Origin: Halosimplex rubrum
GTDB taxonomy: Archaea; Halobacteriota; Halobacteria; Halobacteriales; Haloarculaceae
Reading direction: 5' to 3'
Length of the DNA: 64,000 nt
NCBI RefSeq assembly: GCF_013415885.1
Contig: NZ_CP058910.1
Location: 3,224,001 to 3,288,000 of the forward strand
Made by a program: the position numbers and the translations under genes. The notes under the pieces were generated by a model. The model ran no database searches and had not been told where the DNA came from. It saw only the letters and a program-made list of their open reading frames with translations. This document shows, piece after piece, positions 1 through 9,859 of the stretch (its first letter is position 1; every line of letters begins with the position of its first letter).

Positions 1-1107
<1,107 letters not shown>

Positions 1108-1206
1108 GCCTCCGGTCGCGTCCGCCGCCCCAACAGCCCCCTGCCGGCACACGACGGCCCCGCCGTCCCGGTCGGGAACTCGGTCCGGTCCCGCGCGCTC
1201 GCACCC

Positions 1207-2022
1207 TCAACCGCGGTTGTCCTCGAACCACTCGACGGCGAAGTCGACGAGCGCGGGCTGGTCGACCAGCCGCGCGTCGGCGGCGCCGACGGTCCCGCGC
1301 TCGACGGCCCCGGGAACCCCCTCCTCGAAGGCCGCGCCCAGTTCCTCGAAGTCCGACGTGTCGGTCTCGATGTCCTCGTACTCGACGCGGACGCGCTCGC
1401 CGTCGTCGAGCACGGGGGCGTCGTTTGTCGTCCGCGCTTTCGGGAAGTCGGCGCGGTACTCCGCGAGGTGGATCGAGGTGTTGGTGTCGTACCCGGTGCC
1501 GAGCAGCAAGACGCGCCCGTCGCGGTCGTAGACCTCCGCCAGCGGCGATTTCTCGCCCAGTCCCTCGTCGTAGGCGTGGTCGGCGACGACCGCCTCGGCC
1601 CCCGCGCCCCGGGCGGCGAAGGAGACGGTCGGGTGGCGGCTCCTGACGGTGTCGGGATAGCCGCGGAAGCACTCGGCGACCGCGCCCATCCCGCGGGTCG
1701 GCGTGCTCTCCGGCCGGAACGGCGGTCGCTCGGCGCGGACCGTCTCGACCCAGTCGTCGGGGACGGGCGGGTTCGACCACATCTCGGGGTCGGTGTACTG
1801 ACCGGTGTGGGCCGGCATCACGAGCGTTCCCGTGTCCGTGACGGCCTCCCGGAGCGCGTCGACGACCGCCTGCGCGTCGCCGCAGACCCAGCCGAGCGCC
1901 GAGAGCGACGAGTGGACGAGGAGGGTGTCGCCCGGACGGACACCGAGCCCGCGGAGGTCGTCGGTCAGCGTCTCCGTCGTGGCGGGCTCGTCGACCCGGT
2001 CGACGGCGTCGCGTTCTCCCAT
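1207..2022 (-). CDS. AAC(3) family aminoglycoside N-acetyltransferase-like protein
   Basis: This is a 271-residue protein close to the usual length of the AAC(3)/YokD family, which transfers acetyl groups from acetyl-CoA to amino groups. The conserved LLVHSSLSALG block lies at residues 34-44, and LVMPAHTGQY and a late GVPGAVERGTVGAADARLVD segment also fit the family. The start at 2022 gives MGERDAVDRVDEP just in front of the family region. Haloarchaea often carry this family without any known aminoglycoside exposure, and bacillithiol- or sugar-related acetylation has been proposed for some members, so the real substrate is open. It reads towards the truncated nnrD and away from surE. Confidence 0.8.
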   Translation of the reverse strand: MGERDAVDRVDEPATTETLTDDLRGLGVRPGDTLLVHSSLSALGWVCGDAQAVVDALREAVTDTGTLVMPAHTGQYTDPEMWSNPPVPDDWVETVRAERPPFRPESTPTRGMGAVAECFRGYPDTVRSRHPTVSFAARGAGAEAVVADHAYDEGLGEKSPLAEVYDRDGRVLLLGTGYDTNTSIHLAEYRADFPKARTTNDAPVLDDGERVRVEYEDIETDTSDFEELGAAFEEGVPGAVERGTVGAADARLVDQPALVDFAVEWFEDNRG

Positions 2023-2115
2023 GGGTCGGCTTCGGAAACTGCCGGGTTGAGTGTTTCGGGCCCGTGGGAACGGGTCACGGTCGGCCCGACTCGACTCGAC
2101 TCGACGCGACGACGC

Positions 2116-2910
2116 CTACGCCGTCGGGTCGTAGGTCTCGGCGAGGGCGTCGAGCTCCTCGTGGTGTTCGGTGGTGTGGGGCGCGGTCAGCGGCGAGACG
2201 CTCACCTTCCCGTCGACGACGGCCCGGCGGTCGCTCCCGTCGGGGTCCGGGATCGTCCCCTCGGCCATCCGCTCCCAGATGCGGTCGTGGAGCCGGATGT
2301 CGCCGTCGTCCTCCCGGGTCGCGGTCATCTGGTACACTTCCGAGGGGAAGGTGACGGCCATCTCCGCCGGCCCCCACTCGGCGACGGGCGCGTTGACGTT
2401 CAGGTAGTCCGCGCTGTCGAACACGCCCGTCCCCGTCGCCCGCTCGACGAGGTACTCCGTGGCGCGAGCGGCCTCGGCGTAGCTGTCGGGGTTCACCTGC
2501 ACCTCCTCGAACGCGGCGTCCTCGCGGACCGGGATGTACATCGACACCGCGATCGCGGGCACGTCGAAGAAGGTCGCCTCGACGGCCGCCGAGACGGTCC
2601 CGGAGCGCCCGAGGACGTACGACCCGAGGTTGGCGCCCTGGTTACACCCCGCGACGACGATGTCGGCGTCCGGGACCAGCGACCCCAGCCCCGCGACCGT
2701 GCAATCTGCGGGGGTCCCTTCGACGGCGTACCCCAGGTCGTGCTCGTTGACGGTCACGTCGTGAGAGAGCGACCGCCCGACCGCGCTCTGGTCTTCCGCC
2801 GGGGCGACGACCGTCACGTCGCCGACCTCGGTCAGCGTGTCGGAGAGCGCCCGGAGCCCGGCGCTCTCGATCCCGTCGTCGTTCGTCAGGAGGATCGACG
2901 GCTCGTCCAT
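2116..2910 (-). CDS. surE: 5'/3'-nucleotidase SurE
   Basis: This is a 264-residue SurE, a metal-dependent phosphatase of nucleoside 5'- and 3'-monophosphates. The N-terminus carries ILLTNDDGIESAGLRAL with the metal-binding Asp11-Asp12. The other family blocks follow: VVAPAEDQSAVGRSLS near residue 35, and AGCNQGANLGSYVLGRSGTVSAA near residue 90, which holds the Asn that completes the metal site. I chose the ATG at 2910 because it puts the strand-1 motif directly after the start; an in-frame ATG at 3048 would add an unconserved extension. The gene stands alone between the acetyltransferase and the Rsm22 gene, all on the minus strand. Confidence 0.93.
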   Translation of the reverse strand: MDEPSILLTNDDGIESAGLRALSDTLTEVGDVTVVAPAEDQSAVGRSLSHDVTVNEHDLGYAVEGTPADCTVAGLGSLVPDADIVVAGCNQGANLGSYVLGRSGTVSAAVEATFFDVPAIAVSMYIPVREDAAFEEVQVNPDSYAEAARATEYLVERATGTGVFDSADYLNVNAPVAEWGPAEMAVTFPSEVYQMTATREDDGDIRLHDRIWERMAEGTIPDPDGSDRRAVVDGKVSVSPLTAPHTTEHHEELDALAETYDPTA

Positions 2911-3082
2911 ACCACCCCTGTCGGCGGTACCGGCAAAAGCGCACCGACCATCGCGGGCGGACGTGATTTCCCTCTCCGATAGCGGGCGTCGAAACGAGCC
3001 GCCACACTCGCCGGCAGTAGCCGCGTCCGCCGGAAACGAGCGATACACGCTCTCGGCACCGCCCGCTCGACTCGCCTGCCAC

Positions 3083-4567
3083 TCACACGGGCACCCGGTC
3101 GACGACCGTCTCGCCGTCGATCACGAGGTTGACGGCGCCCTCGTCGTCGTTCCAGAGGACGAGGGCGTTCTCGACGGAGAGCACGTCGCCGTACTCGGCG
3201 GTCAGGAGGTCGCTGTTGAGCATCGACTCGTCGGTGAGGACGGCGAAGTGGTCGACCCGCTGGGAGCCGTCGCCGACGCGAAAGAGCGGGTGACCGCCGT
3301 CGGACAGGTCGCGACCGAGCTTCGCGAAGTAGACGTTCGCCCGCTCGGTGATCAGGTCCTCGCTGTCGGCCAGTTTCGCGACCCGCGAGTCGTCCGGCGT
3401 GAAGTCGACGCGCCGTCGGCCGTCGGTCCGGAGGTAGGTGTAGGCGTACTGCACGTCGACGTTCTCGAACTCGCCGTCCCGGCGTTCCGGGCCGTCGAGC
3501 CCCGACTCGCCGGGCTCGCCGTCGTCGAGCCGGCGCTGGAAGACGGGCACCTCGATATCGGGTTTCACCTCGAACGACCAGCAGTCGTCCGCGGGCGTCT
3601 CGCCCGGCCACAGCCGAACGGCGGGCCCGTAGATGGTGAGGGGGCCGCGGTCGGCGACGGCCCGCTCGACCTTCCGGAGGCCGACGGCCGTGTTGCGGTC
3701 CGCGGGCGCGAGCCCGGCAATGGTCCCCTCGTCGGCCAGCGCGTCGGCGTACCGCCGGACGACGCTCTCGGGGTCGTCGAGCTCGCTCAGGACGTTCGAG
3801 AACAGGATCAGGTCGAAGCCGCCGCCGTCACTGCCCTCGCCGTCGTCGCTGCCGTCGGCGAGCTCCGACGCGACCGCAACGGGGTCGAACGCCTCGGCGG
3901 TCTCGCGGTGGACCGTGTGGTGGACGTTCCGGCCGGTCTCGTCGAGCATCGCTTCGAGCACGTCGGCGGCGTCGCTGGGCTCGACGGCGTGGTAGTCGAC
4001 GAGCGCGTCCTCGGGGACGAAGTCGGCCAGGCCGAGCGCCGGCCCGCCGACGCCGGCGCCCACGTCGAGGACGCGCAGGCGCTTGGCGAGCAGTCCCTCG
4101 CGGGCCAGATCGGCGAGGACGTACCCCGCGACGGCGTAGTAGTCGGGAAGGTGATAGAGCGCGTACGCCAGCGCCGTCTCGGCGTCGTACTCGACGGCGC
4201 GCTGGTTGAAGTAGTCGTCCTTGAACGAGCGGATCCGCTCGCGGAGGCGGTCGCCCGAATCCCCGTCGGGCCACCCCGGGCCGTACTCCGCGACCAGCCG
4301 GTCCTCCAGCACCCGCCCGTACTCGACCGGGAAGGCGTCGACGCCGTGGAACGAGACGGAGAGCGGCCCCTCGTCGACGGGTTCGAACGTCCCGTCCTCA
4401 CGTTCGACGAGCCCCAGGTCGACGGCCGACTCGCGGAGGACCTGCGCGACCGCCGCCGGGTGGGGCTGGCCGTCGACGTACTCGTGTATCTCCTCGGGGT
4501 CGACCGGCCTGACCCGCCGGAGGTACTTCGCGTTCGAACGGACCTGCTCGCGCTGGTCGCCGTTCAT
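3083..4567 (-). CDS. Rsm22-family small-ribosomal-subunit SAM methyltransferase
   Basis: A 494-residue protein with a class I SAM-binding motif VLDVGAGVGGPALG at residues 166-179, an acidic ribose-binding region DYHAVEPSD after it, and LILFSNVLSELDD as a later Rossmann strand. The N-terminal ~160 residues are helical (KDDYFNQRAVEYDAETALAYA), as in Rsm22/mitochondrial ribosome methyltransferases, which act on the small subunit. The C-terminal half forms a beta-rich domain. The ATG at 4567 overlaps the tyrA stop codon by ATGA, so translation of the two genes is probably coupled. The exact rRNA or protein target is unknown. Confidence 0.8.
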   Translation of the reverse strand: MNGDQREQVRSNAKYLRRVRPVDPEEIHEYVDGQPHPAAVAQVLRESAVDLGLVEREDGTFEPVDEGPLSVSFHGVDAFPVEYGRVLEDRLVAEYGPGWPDGDSGDRLRERIRSFKDDYFNQRAVEYDAETALAYALYHLPDYYAVAGYVLADLAREGLLAKRLRVLDVGAGVGGPALGLADFVPEDALVDYHAVEPSDAADVLEAMLDETGRNVHHTVHRETAEAFDPVAVASELADGSDDGEGSDGGGFDLILFSNVLSELDDPESVVRRYADALADEGTIAGLAPADRNTAVGLRKVERAVADRGPLTIYGPAVRLWPGETPADDCWSFEVKPDIEVPVFQRRLDDGEPGESGLDGPERRDGEFENVDVQYAYTYLRTDGRRRVDFTPDDSRVAKLADSEDLITERANVYFAKLGRDLSDGGHPLFRVGDGSQRVDHFAVLTDESMLNSDLLTAEYGDVLSVENALVLWNDDEGAVNLVIDGETVVDRVPV

Positions 4568-5385
4568 GGACTCTCCCCGTCCGCGCCACCGTTCTCGCTT
4601 CCGTCCCCGTCCGCGACCGGCTGGAGCGCGGCGTCCGCGTCGCGGTACAGCGCCTCGAAGGTCTCGCGGTCGGCGTCGGCGACGCGGCTGGCGGCCGCGG
4701 CGACGCTGTCGGCGCCGTCGAAGGCGGCCTGGATGTCGGCGTAGACGCCGGGGTCGTTGCCGGTGACGGTCCCCAGCACGTCGAACAGCGCCTCCGAGAC
4801 GGGCGTCCCGAACTCGTCGGGGACGGGTTCGGCGGCGAGGCCGAACGCGAGCACGGCCGCGTGGGCGCGGGCCTGCACGGTCTCCATCGCCCGGTCGTGC
4901 TCCCGGGCGGTGGTCTCGAAGGTGTCGTTGCCGGCGTCGGCCAGCGCCGCGCGGAGTTCGTCGGTCACGGGGCCGGGCGCGTCCGCGACGACGGCGACGT
5001 TGCCCGGCGCTCTGGCCGCGGCGAACAGCGGGTGGAGACTCACCCGTTCGAGGTCCGGACCGGCGGCCGCCATCGCGTCGACGGCGGGCCCCATCACGCC
5101 GGACACGTCGACCAGCGCACGGTCGGCTCGGTCGGCGTAGGCCGGGACCACCGATTCGACGGACGGGATCGGGACGGCGAAACAGACCACGTCGAAGGGC
5201 CCGTCGGCGTCGGACGGGACGGCGCGGGCGTCGGTGCTGTCCTCCGAGAGGCGGGCGGCGGCCTCGCGCGCGGCGCTCGGGTCGGTGTCGGTGAACGCGA
5301 CCGTCGGGGGATCGGGCGTCCCGGCGGCGACCGTCCGGGCGAACCACCGCCCCATCTCGCCGGCCCCGACCACGAGCAGGTTCAT
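4564..5385 (-). CDS. tyrA: Prephenate dehydrogenase (TyrA)
   Basis: A 273-residue NAD(P)-binding protein beginning MNLLVVGAGEMGRWFART, with the Rossmann GxGxxG at residues 7-12. The segments VVCFAVPIPSVESVV, LVDVSGVMGPAVDAM and RVSLHPLFAAARAPG match the prephenate/arogenate dehydrogenase family; the HP pair lies in the catalytic loop. TyrA oxidatively decarboxylates prephenate to 4-hydroxyphenylpyruvate in tyrosine synthesis. The ATG at 5385 was chosen because the first beta strand starts there; the upstream ATG at 5427 adds a basic, unconserved stretch. The stop codon overlaps the Rsm22 start, so this is the first gene of a two-gene unit. Confidence 0.85.
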   Translation of the reverse strand: MNLLVVGAGEMGRWFARTVAAGTPDPPTVAFTDTDPSAAREAAARLSEDSTDARAVPSDADGPFDVVCFAVPIPSVESVVPAYADRADRALVDVSGVMGPAVDAMAAAGPDLERVSLHPLFAAARAPGNVAVVADAPGPVTDELRAALADAGNDTFETTAREHDRAMETVQARAHAAVLAFGLAAEPVPDEFGTPVSEALFDVLGTVTGNDPGVYADIQAAFDGADSVAAAASRVADADRETFEALYRDADAALQPVADGDGSENGGADGESP

Positions 5386-5502
5386 GCGCCCGGCTACTGT
5401 GGCCCGTTTCAAAAGCCGTTCGGTCACCCGACACCGGGTCGGGACGTGTCAACATGCCCCGTTCTGAAAACGCTTATCAGTCCGCCCGCAGATATCCCGG
5501 TC

Positions 5503-6282
5503 ATGAGACGCGTCCGCTTTCGCGATTCTGCCGGCAACGTCCGCGGCGGTCGGTGGACCGTCAGGGACGGCGAGGAGGTGGTCACCGCCGCGGCGGGCCC
5601 GTACGGACGCATCGCCTTCGGCGACGAGACGTTCGACCCCGACGAGGTGGACGTGCTCGCCCCCTGCGAACCGACGAAGATCGTCTGCGTCGGTCGCAAC
5701 TACGCCGACCACGCCGACGAGCGCGACGAGGAGGTCCCCGACCGCCCGCTCCTCTTCCTCAAGACGCCCAACACCGTCGCGACCCACAACAGCACCGTCA
5801 CGCTCCCCGCCGGCAAGGAGCGCGTCGAACACGAGGCCGAACTGGGCGTCGTCATCGGCGAACAGTGCCGCAACGTCGACGCCGCCACCGCCGAGGACGT
5901 GATCGCCGGCTACACTCCCTTCAACGACCTCTCGAACCGCGACGACCAGGACCGCGAGCAGAACTGGGTCCGCGGCAAGGCCTTCGACGGCGCCGCCCCG
6001 ATGGGCCCGGTCATCGCCACGCCCGAACACCTCGCCGACGACGCCACCGTCGAGGCCCGCGTCAACGGCGAGGTCCGCCAATCGGAATCGATCGACAAGA
6101 TGATCTTCTCCATCCCGGAGCTCATCGAGGAGATCACGACCTACATGACCCTCGAACCGGGCGACGTGATCGCCACCGGCACCCCCGAGGGCGTCGGCCC
6201 GCTCTCCGACGGCGACGAGGTGGAGATCGAGGTCGACGACGTGGGAACCCTGCGACACACGGTCCGGTTCCCCGACGAGTGA
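5503..6282 (+). CDS. Fumarylacetoacetate hydrolase (FAH) family protein
   Basis: This 259-residue protein has the complete FAH catalytic fold: VCVGRNYADHADE near residue 65, LFLKTPNTVATHN, the metal-binding HEAELGVVIG near residue 110, YTPFNDLSNRDDQ, and GDVIATGTPEGVGPL at the end. The family cleaves or dehydrates 2-oxo acids with a divalent metal. A TATA-like GCTTATC lies about 30 bases before the ATG at 5503, so the message may be leaderless. The substrate cannot be read from sequence. The haloarchaeal 2-keto-3-deoxy-pentonate dehydratase also belongs to this family, which matters because the window has the other xylose-pathway genes, but general FAH hydrolases are common too. Confidence 0.88.
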   Translation: MRRVRFRDSAGNVRGGRWTVRDGEEVVTAAAGPYGRIAFGDETFDPDEVDVLAPCEPTKIVCVGRNYADHADERDEEVPDRPLLFLKTPNTVATHNSTVTLPAGKERVEHEAELGVVIGEQCRNVDAATAEDVIAGYTPFNDLSNRDDQDREQNWVRGKAFDGAAPMGPVIATPEHLADDATVEARVNGEVRQSESIDKMIFSIPELIEEITTYMTLEPGDVIATGTPEGVGPLSDGDEVEIEVDDVGTLRHTVRFPDE

Positions 6283-6303
6283 GCCGGGGGGACCGGACGG
6301 TCG

Positions 6304-6699
6304 TCACAGGACGACTGTCTCGATCTCTTCGATGCCCTCGAAGTCCGGATCACCGGTGTACAGCGTGTCACAGTCCCCGTGGACGACCGCCGTCGCGAGG
6401 TGAATCGCATCGGCGTACGATAGCTCCCGGTCGCCCGGCTCGTAGTACTCGGATCGGAGTTCCGCCGCGTACTCGCCGATGTCGTCGACGACGGGCATGC
6501 TCTCGACGTGGTCGAAGTCGCGGATCGCGCGGATCGCCGCTCGGGCCGTCCCCTCGTCTTCGACCCGGCGAACTCGATACGAGACCTCCGAGACGACCGT
6601 CGGTGCGACGAGCCCGCCGACGTCGGGGGAATTGGCCCGCTCGATGACCGACTCGGCCTCGTCGGCGCTGTCGCCGTCGAACACGAACTCCAGCCACAC
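6304..6699 (-). CDS. VapC-like PIN-domain protein, N-terminus uncertain
   Basis: The readable product has 131 residues and three of the four acidic residues of a PIN nuclease: Glu38 (VVSEVSYR), Asp97 (SYADAIHLA) and Asp117 (YTGDPDF). The expected first catalytic Asp, in a LLSLDSWVWLEF stretch, is encoded just in front of the GTG at 6699. No ATG, GTG or TTG precedes it in frame within the last ~35 codons of the reductase gene. The start may be unusual, or the N-terminus is decayed. VapC proteins cleave tRNA or other RNA and normally sit behind a vapB antitoxin; here the upstream gene is the reductase and no antitoxin is seen, so this is an orphan copy, possibly inactive. Confidence 0.7.
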   Translation of the reverse strand: MWLEFVFDGDSADEAESVIERANSPDVGGLVAPTVVSEVSYRVRRVEDEGTARAAIRAIRDFDHVESMPVVDDIGEYAAELRSEYYEPGDRELSYADAIHLATAVVHGDCDTLYTGDPDFEGIEEIETVVL

Positions 6700-6736
6700 C
6701 CAGGAGTCGAGGGAGAGAAGCGAAAGGACCGTGGGC

Positions 6737-8098
6737 TCAGACCTCGTACTCGTCCTGTCGCAGCTGCACGTACTTCCCGTCGCCGAAGCCCCGCTTGGTC
6801 CACCTGTAGTCGGCGACGAGTTTCAGCGCGGTCGTCCCCGACTTGAGGGCGCCGCCCCAGTCGTAGCCCCCGCGATGTTTCATCGCTCGCGTCGCGGCGA
6901 AGATGCGGTCCCAGTCGGCCGGCTCCCAGCCGCGGACGACCTCGGCGAAGGTGACGTTCCGCAGGACCTCCTCGCCGATGGCTTTCTTCCAGCGGCCGTT
7001 GTAGGCGAGTAGCCGGTCGTTGGCGGCGAGTTCGCCGGCGATCTTGCCGGTGCGGACGGCCACGTGGTCGCCGCCCTCGTGGAACGCCGAGGTGGTGCCC
7101 ATGGCGCCGCCGACGACGGCGATGCCCGCCGCGGTCGGCGAGTCGATCGGTCGCGTCGAGGAGATGGGGTAGGCCTCGGTGCCACCGCGCTTCCCGCGGT
7201 CCTCGACCAGCGGGAAGTCCTCGATGTCGTAGCCGGGGTACTCGCGTTCGAGCAGTCGCTCGAGGTAGGTGGCCCCCGCCGGGATCCGCTCGTCGCCCGG
7301 TTCCAGAAGGGCGTACGACTCGGGCCGTTCCACGTCGGCCAGATCCATCCCGATCGGCATCGTCAGGCCCACGCGGGCGACGTTGTCGTCGTTCGGGAAG
7401 ATCCACGGGTAGGCGGTGTGGCCCGGGATGACGCCCCACCAGAACTTGATGTGGGCGGGGTCGAACAGCTCCTCGGGGATGCGCCGGTGTTCCTGGTAGG
7501 CGATGTGGTTCGCGGTGTCGGGCGACAGATAGTCCGAGACGCTCCGAGAACCGGGGAGGAACCCGTCGAGGACGCCCGTCGTGATCGTCCGCTGGGGGCC
7601 GTCGGCGAGGATCAGGTAGTCGGCGCCGATCCGCTCGCCGTCGGCGAGTTCGAGCGTGTGGCGCGGGTCCCCCGAGAGGTCGGTCTCGACGGCGTTGACG
7701 CTCGTGCCGACCTCGTATCGGCCGCCCGCGTCCTCGGCGCGGTCGCGGAGCCAGTCGTCGAATTTCGCGCGGTGGAAGGCGAACCCGAAGTGGTCGTAGG
7801 CGGCGTCGATCCCGGTGGATTCGAGCGTGACCGACTCCGAGGGGCCGATGAACTCGGCGCCGTCGAGGACGCTCAAGATCACGTCGTCGGGAAGTTCCTC
7901 GGCGGGGATGTCCATGATCTCCAGCCAGTAGTCGAGCATCCCGGCGGCGTCCGTCGAGTCGGGGCCGAGCCGCTCGCGGTCCGCCCGGGGCACGCCCTTC
8001 TCGACGACGACGGCGTCGGCCCCCTCGTCGGCGGCCGCCCACGCCGCCGCGGTGCCGGCCGGGCCGCCGCCCACGATCGCGACGTCTACGCGGTCCAT
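6737..8098 (-). CDS. Geranylgeranyl reductase family FAD-dependent oxidoreductase
   Basis: A 453-residue flavoprotein that begins with the FAD-binding MDRVDVAIVGGGPAGTAAA. It has the mid-protein YLILADGPQRTIT segment and the late GIAVVGGAMGTTSAFHEGG block, which corresponds to the second FAD contact of the geranylgeranyl reductase family. Such enzymes saturate isoprenoid chains, for example in archaeal ether lipids or menaquinone side chains. The length and layout fit. The start at 8098 is fixed by the dinucleotide fold; longer frames give only low-complexity arginine-rich extensions. It faces away from the thioesterase gene, from which it is separated by about 150 bases. Which isoprenoid is reduced is not known. 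Confidence 0.85.
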   Translation of the reverse strand: MDRVDVAIVGGGPAGTAAAWAAADEGADAVVVEKGVPRADRERLGPDSTDAAGMLDYWLEIMDIPAEELPDDVILSVLDGAEFIGPSESVTLESTGIDAAYDHFGFAFHRAKFDDWLRDRAEDAGGRYEVGTSVNAVETDLSGDPRHTLELADGERIGADYLILADGPQRTITTGVLDGFLPGSRSVSDYLSPDTANHIAYQEHRRIPEELFDPAHIKFWWGVIPGHTAYPWIFPNDDNVARVGLTMPIGMDLADVERPESYALLEPGDERIPAGATYLERLLEREYPGYDIEDFPLVEDRGKRGGTEAYPISSTRPIDSPTAAGIAVVGGAMGTTSAFHEGGDHVAVRTGKIAGELAANDRLLAYNGRWKKAIGEEVLRNVTFAEVVRGWEPADWDRIFAATRAMKHRGGYDWGGALKSGTTALKLVADYRWTKRGFGDGKYVQLRQDEYEV

Positions 8099-8252
8099 AC
8101 GCCTACCCCTGCCTCGCCGGAGTATAAATCCCCCTCCATTCGAGGCGGTTCGGACCGGCGAACCGGCCGCGGTTCGCCCGGCCGGTCGCGGTCGGCGAGC
8201 GCGAACTGCCCGAACGGTCAGCCATATGGGCTCGCCCGTCCAACCGCCGTCG

Positions 8253-8705
8253 ATGCCAGACCTGATGGACACGTTTCTGGAGAACCGCTGGATGGTCCAG
8301 CCCAACCACGCCAACTCCCTGGGGACCACCCACGGCGGGAACGTGCTCAAGTGGATGGACGAGGTCGGCGCGATGGCGGCCATGCGCTTCGCCGGTCGCG
8401 ACTGCGTCACCGCCCGCATGGACCAGGTCGACTTCAAACAGCCCATCCCCGTCGGCGAGACGGCCCTTGTCGAGGCCTACGTCTACGAGACCGGTCGCTC
8501 CAGCGTCCGCGTCCGCCTGCGCGTCTTCCGCGAGGACCCCCGCTCGGGCGAGCGCGAACTCACCACCGAATCGTACTCCGTCTACGTCGCCATCGACGAC
8601 GACCGCGACCCCGTCGAAGTGCCCGCCCTCACTGTCGAGACCGAGGAGGGCGAGCGGCTCCGCGCGGAGGCGCTCGACGGCGACAACAAGGAGAGCACGT
8701 CCTGA
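8253..8705 (+). CDS. Acyl-CoA thioesterase, hotdog fold
   Basis: The protein of about 150 residues has the hotdog signature NHANSLGTTHGGNVLKWMDE, where the Asn/His and the helix after GGN form the active site, followed by CVTARMDQVDFKQPIPVGE. It matches the cytosolic acyl-CoA hydrolase (YciA/BACH-like) family, which releases fatty acids from CoA. I start at the ATG at 8253 (MPDLMDTFLENRW), where family similarity begins; the ATG at 8226 would add nine residues. The role in an archaeon is uncertain because isoprenoid lipids dominate, but haloarchaea commonly carry this gene along with acyl-CoA synthetases such as the one at 21.9 kb. Confidence 0.85.
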   Translation: MPDLMDTFLENRWMVQPNHANSLGTTHGGNVLKWMDEVGAMAAMRFAGRDCVTARMDQVDFKQPIPVGETALVEAYVYETGRSSVRVRLRVFREDPRSGERELTTESYSVYVAIDDDRDPVEVPALTVETEEGERLRAEALDGDNKESTS

Positions 8706-8816
8706 ATCGGCGTCGTCGCGGGTCCGGATCCGCTCGCGCTCCCTCGTCCCGCCCCACCCTCGACCGCCGTGGACGGTGTGCGTGGACTTATCCGCCGACC
8801 GCTCTTAGCCCGGACC

Positions 8817-9278
8817 ATGCCTCTCGACGCCGACCCGCCGGACCCGCCGGAACTGGAGACCATCGACCCCAACGAGTACGAGGACGCACAGGTCGTCGAC
8901 GACACCGACTACCGCCGCGAGGAGATCGAAGGGTACCTCCGCGAGGGCGCCTGGGACCGCGCGTTCGAGGAGTGGGCGGCCGACTCCGCGATGGGCGCCG
9001 AGGACTACGCGATCGTCGTCGACCTCGACCTGATGGAGCGCTTCGACTTCTTCTGGGATTCGTACGCCGAGCGCGTCGGCTACCACGCGCCCGGCCTGCC
9101 GGAGGACTGGAAGCGGATGGACATCCACCCGGATCTCGACTCCTGGGGCACCGTCTCGGCCATCAACGCCGGGCTGACGGAACTCGGCCAGAAGGTCTGC
9201 GACGTGCTCAAAGGCGAGTACATCGAGTGGGAGACTGAGTACGAAGCGCCCGACGACCTCCCCGACTTCGGCGAATAG
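8817..9278 (+). CDS. Conserved acidic hypothetical protein
   Basis: A 153-residue, highly acidic protein that begins MPLDADPPDPPELE. I do not recognise a named domain. It has no signal peptide, no membrane segment and no cysteine pair. Charged and aromatic residues are spread evenly (RAFEEWAADSAMG, LMERFDFFWDSYAERVG), which suggests a folded helical cytosolic protein. The ATG at 8817 sits about 25 bases behind an AT-richer CTTATCC and follows no better start. It is in the same direction as the thioesterase and 111 bases behind it. Confidence 0.7.
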   Translation: MPLDADPPDPPELETIDPNEYEDAQVVDDTDYRREEIEGYLREGAWDRAFEEWAADSAMGAEDYAIVVDLDLMERFDFFWDSYAERVGYHAPGLPEDWKRMDIHPDLDSWGTVSAINAGLTELGQKVCDVLKGEYIEWETEYEAPDDLPDFGE

Positions 9279-9309
9279 GCCGCGGTCCCACTGGTGTCAC
9301 TCCCGCACC

Positions 9310-9453
9310 TCACTCCCGCGGCACTGCCACGTTCTTGACGCGACCGCCGCACTCCGGACAGGCACCGACGGTCCCGTCGGTCGTCACCCTGTGCAGACAC
9401 TCCACGCACTCGTACCGCGACTTCGTCGCTGTGTACGGATCTTCACTGTGCAT
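9310..9453 (-). CDS. Small rubrerythrin-like zinc-ribbon protein
   Basis: I translated this 47-residue gene by hand; it reads leftwards from the ATG at 9453. The product has two CxxC knuckles, YECVECLHRV and GACPECGGRV, separated by a short hairpin, which is the rubredoxin/rubrerythrin-like zinc ribbon found in many tiny haloarchaeal proteins. The first six residues and the last eight are variable. Its role is unknown; such ribbons bind zinc or iron and often mediate protein contacts. It lies between the hypothetical gene and the HEWD gene, on the opposite strand to both. Confidence 0.75.
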   Translation of the reverse strand: MHSEDPYTATKSRYECVECLHRVTTDGTVGACPECGGRVKNVAVPRE

Positions 9454-9622
9454 GAGATTATGTGAACGTTCATCACGAAAAGCGTTGCTTCAAGGATCTT
9501 CTAGGGATATAATCTCCGAACGGCCGGTCGTTCGTCAACGTCGTCGGCCGGTCGAAACGCCCGGTCGGGAGCGATGGTCCGAGCCCGCGAGATTAATTAC
9601 CCCCCGCGATAGACGGTGGTGT

Positions 9623-9808
9623 ATGACAACTATCGTCCCTCCGAAGGAGCGAGAGTGCGAGCGCTGCGGCCGAACCGACACCTGGAACGACGATTCGGGC
9701 ACCTGGTCCGTCGTCGAGCGGGACGGCGACCGGCTCTCCGGCGACCCGTTCTGTCTCCACGAGTGGGACATCAACGGCGCGTACAACCCGCTCGAAGGGG
9801 GCGCCTGA
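9623..9808 (+). CDS. HEWD family small zinc protein
   Basis: A 61-residue protein with one CxxC pair (CERCGRTDTW) and the haloarchaeal family signature CLHEWDINGAYNPLEG at its C-terminus. I place the start at the ATG at 9623, because a clear TATA-like GATTAATTA lies at about 9590-9598, the right distance for a leaderless message. The family is small, conserved among haloarchaea and of unknown function; one cysteine pair plus Cys/His in the signature could bind zinc. Confidence 0.82.
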   Translation: MTTIVPPKERECERCGRTDTWNDDSGTWSVVERDGDRLSGDPFCLHEWDINGAYNPLEGGA

Positions 9809-9859
9809 GTCGTCGAAAGCCGGGGATACACCTTAGTTCCCGGATGCAAATGCGGTGGT

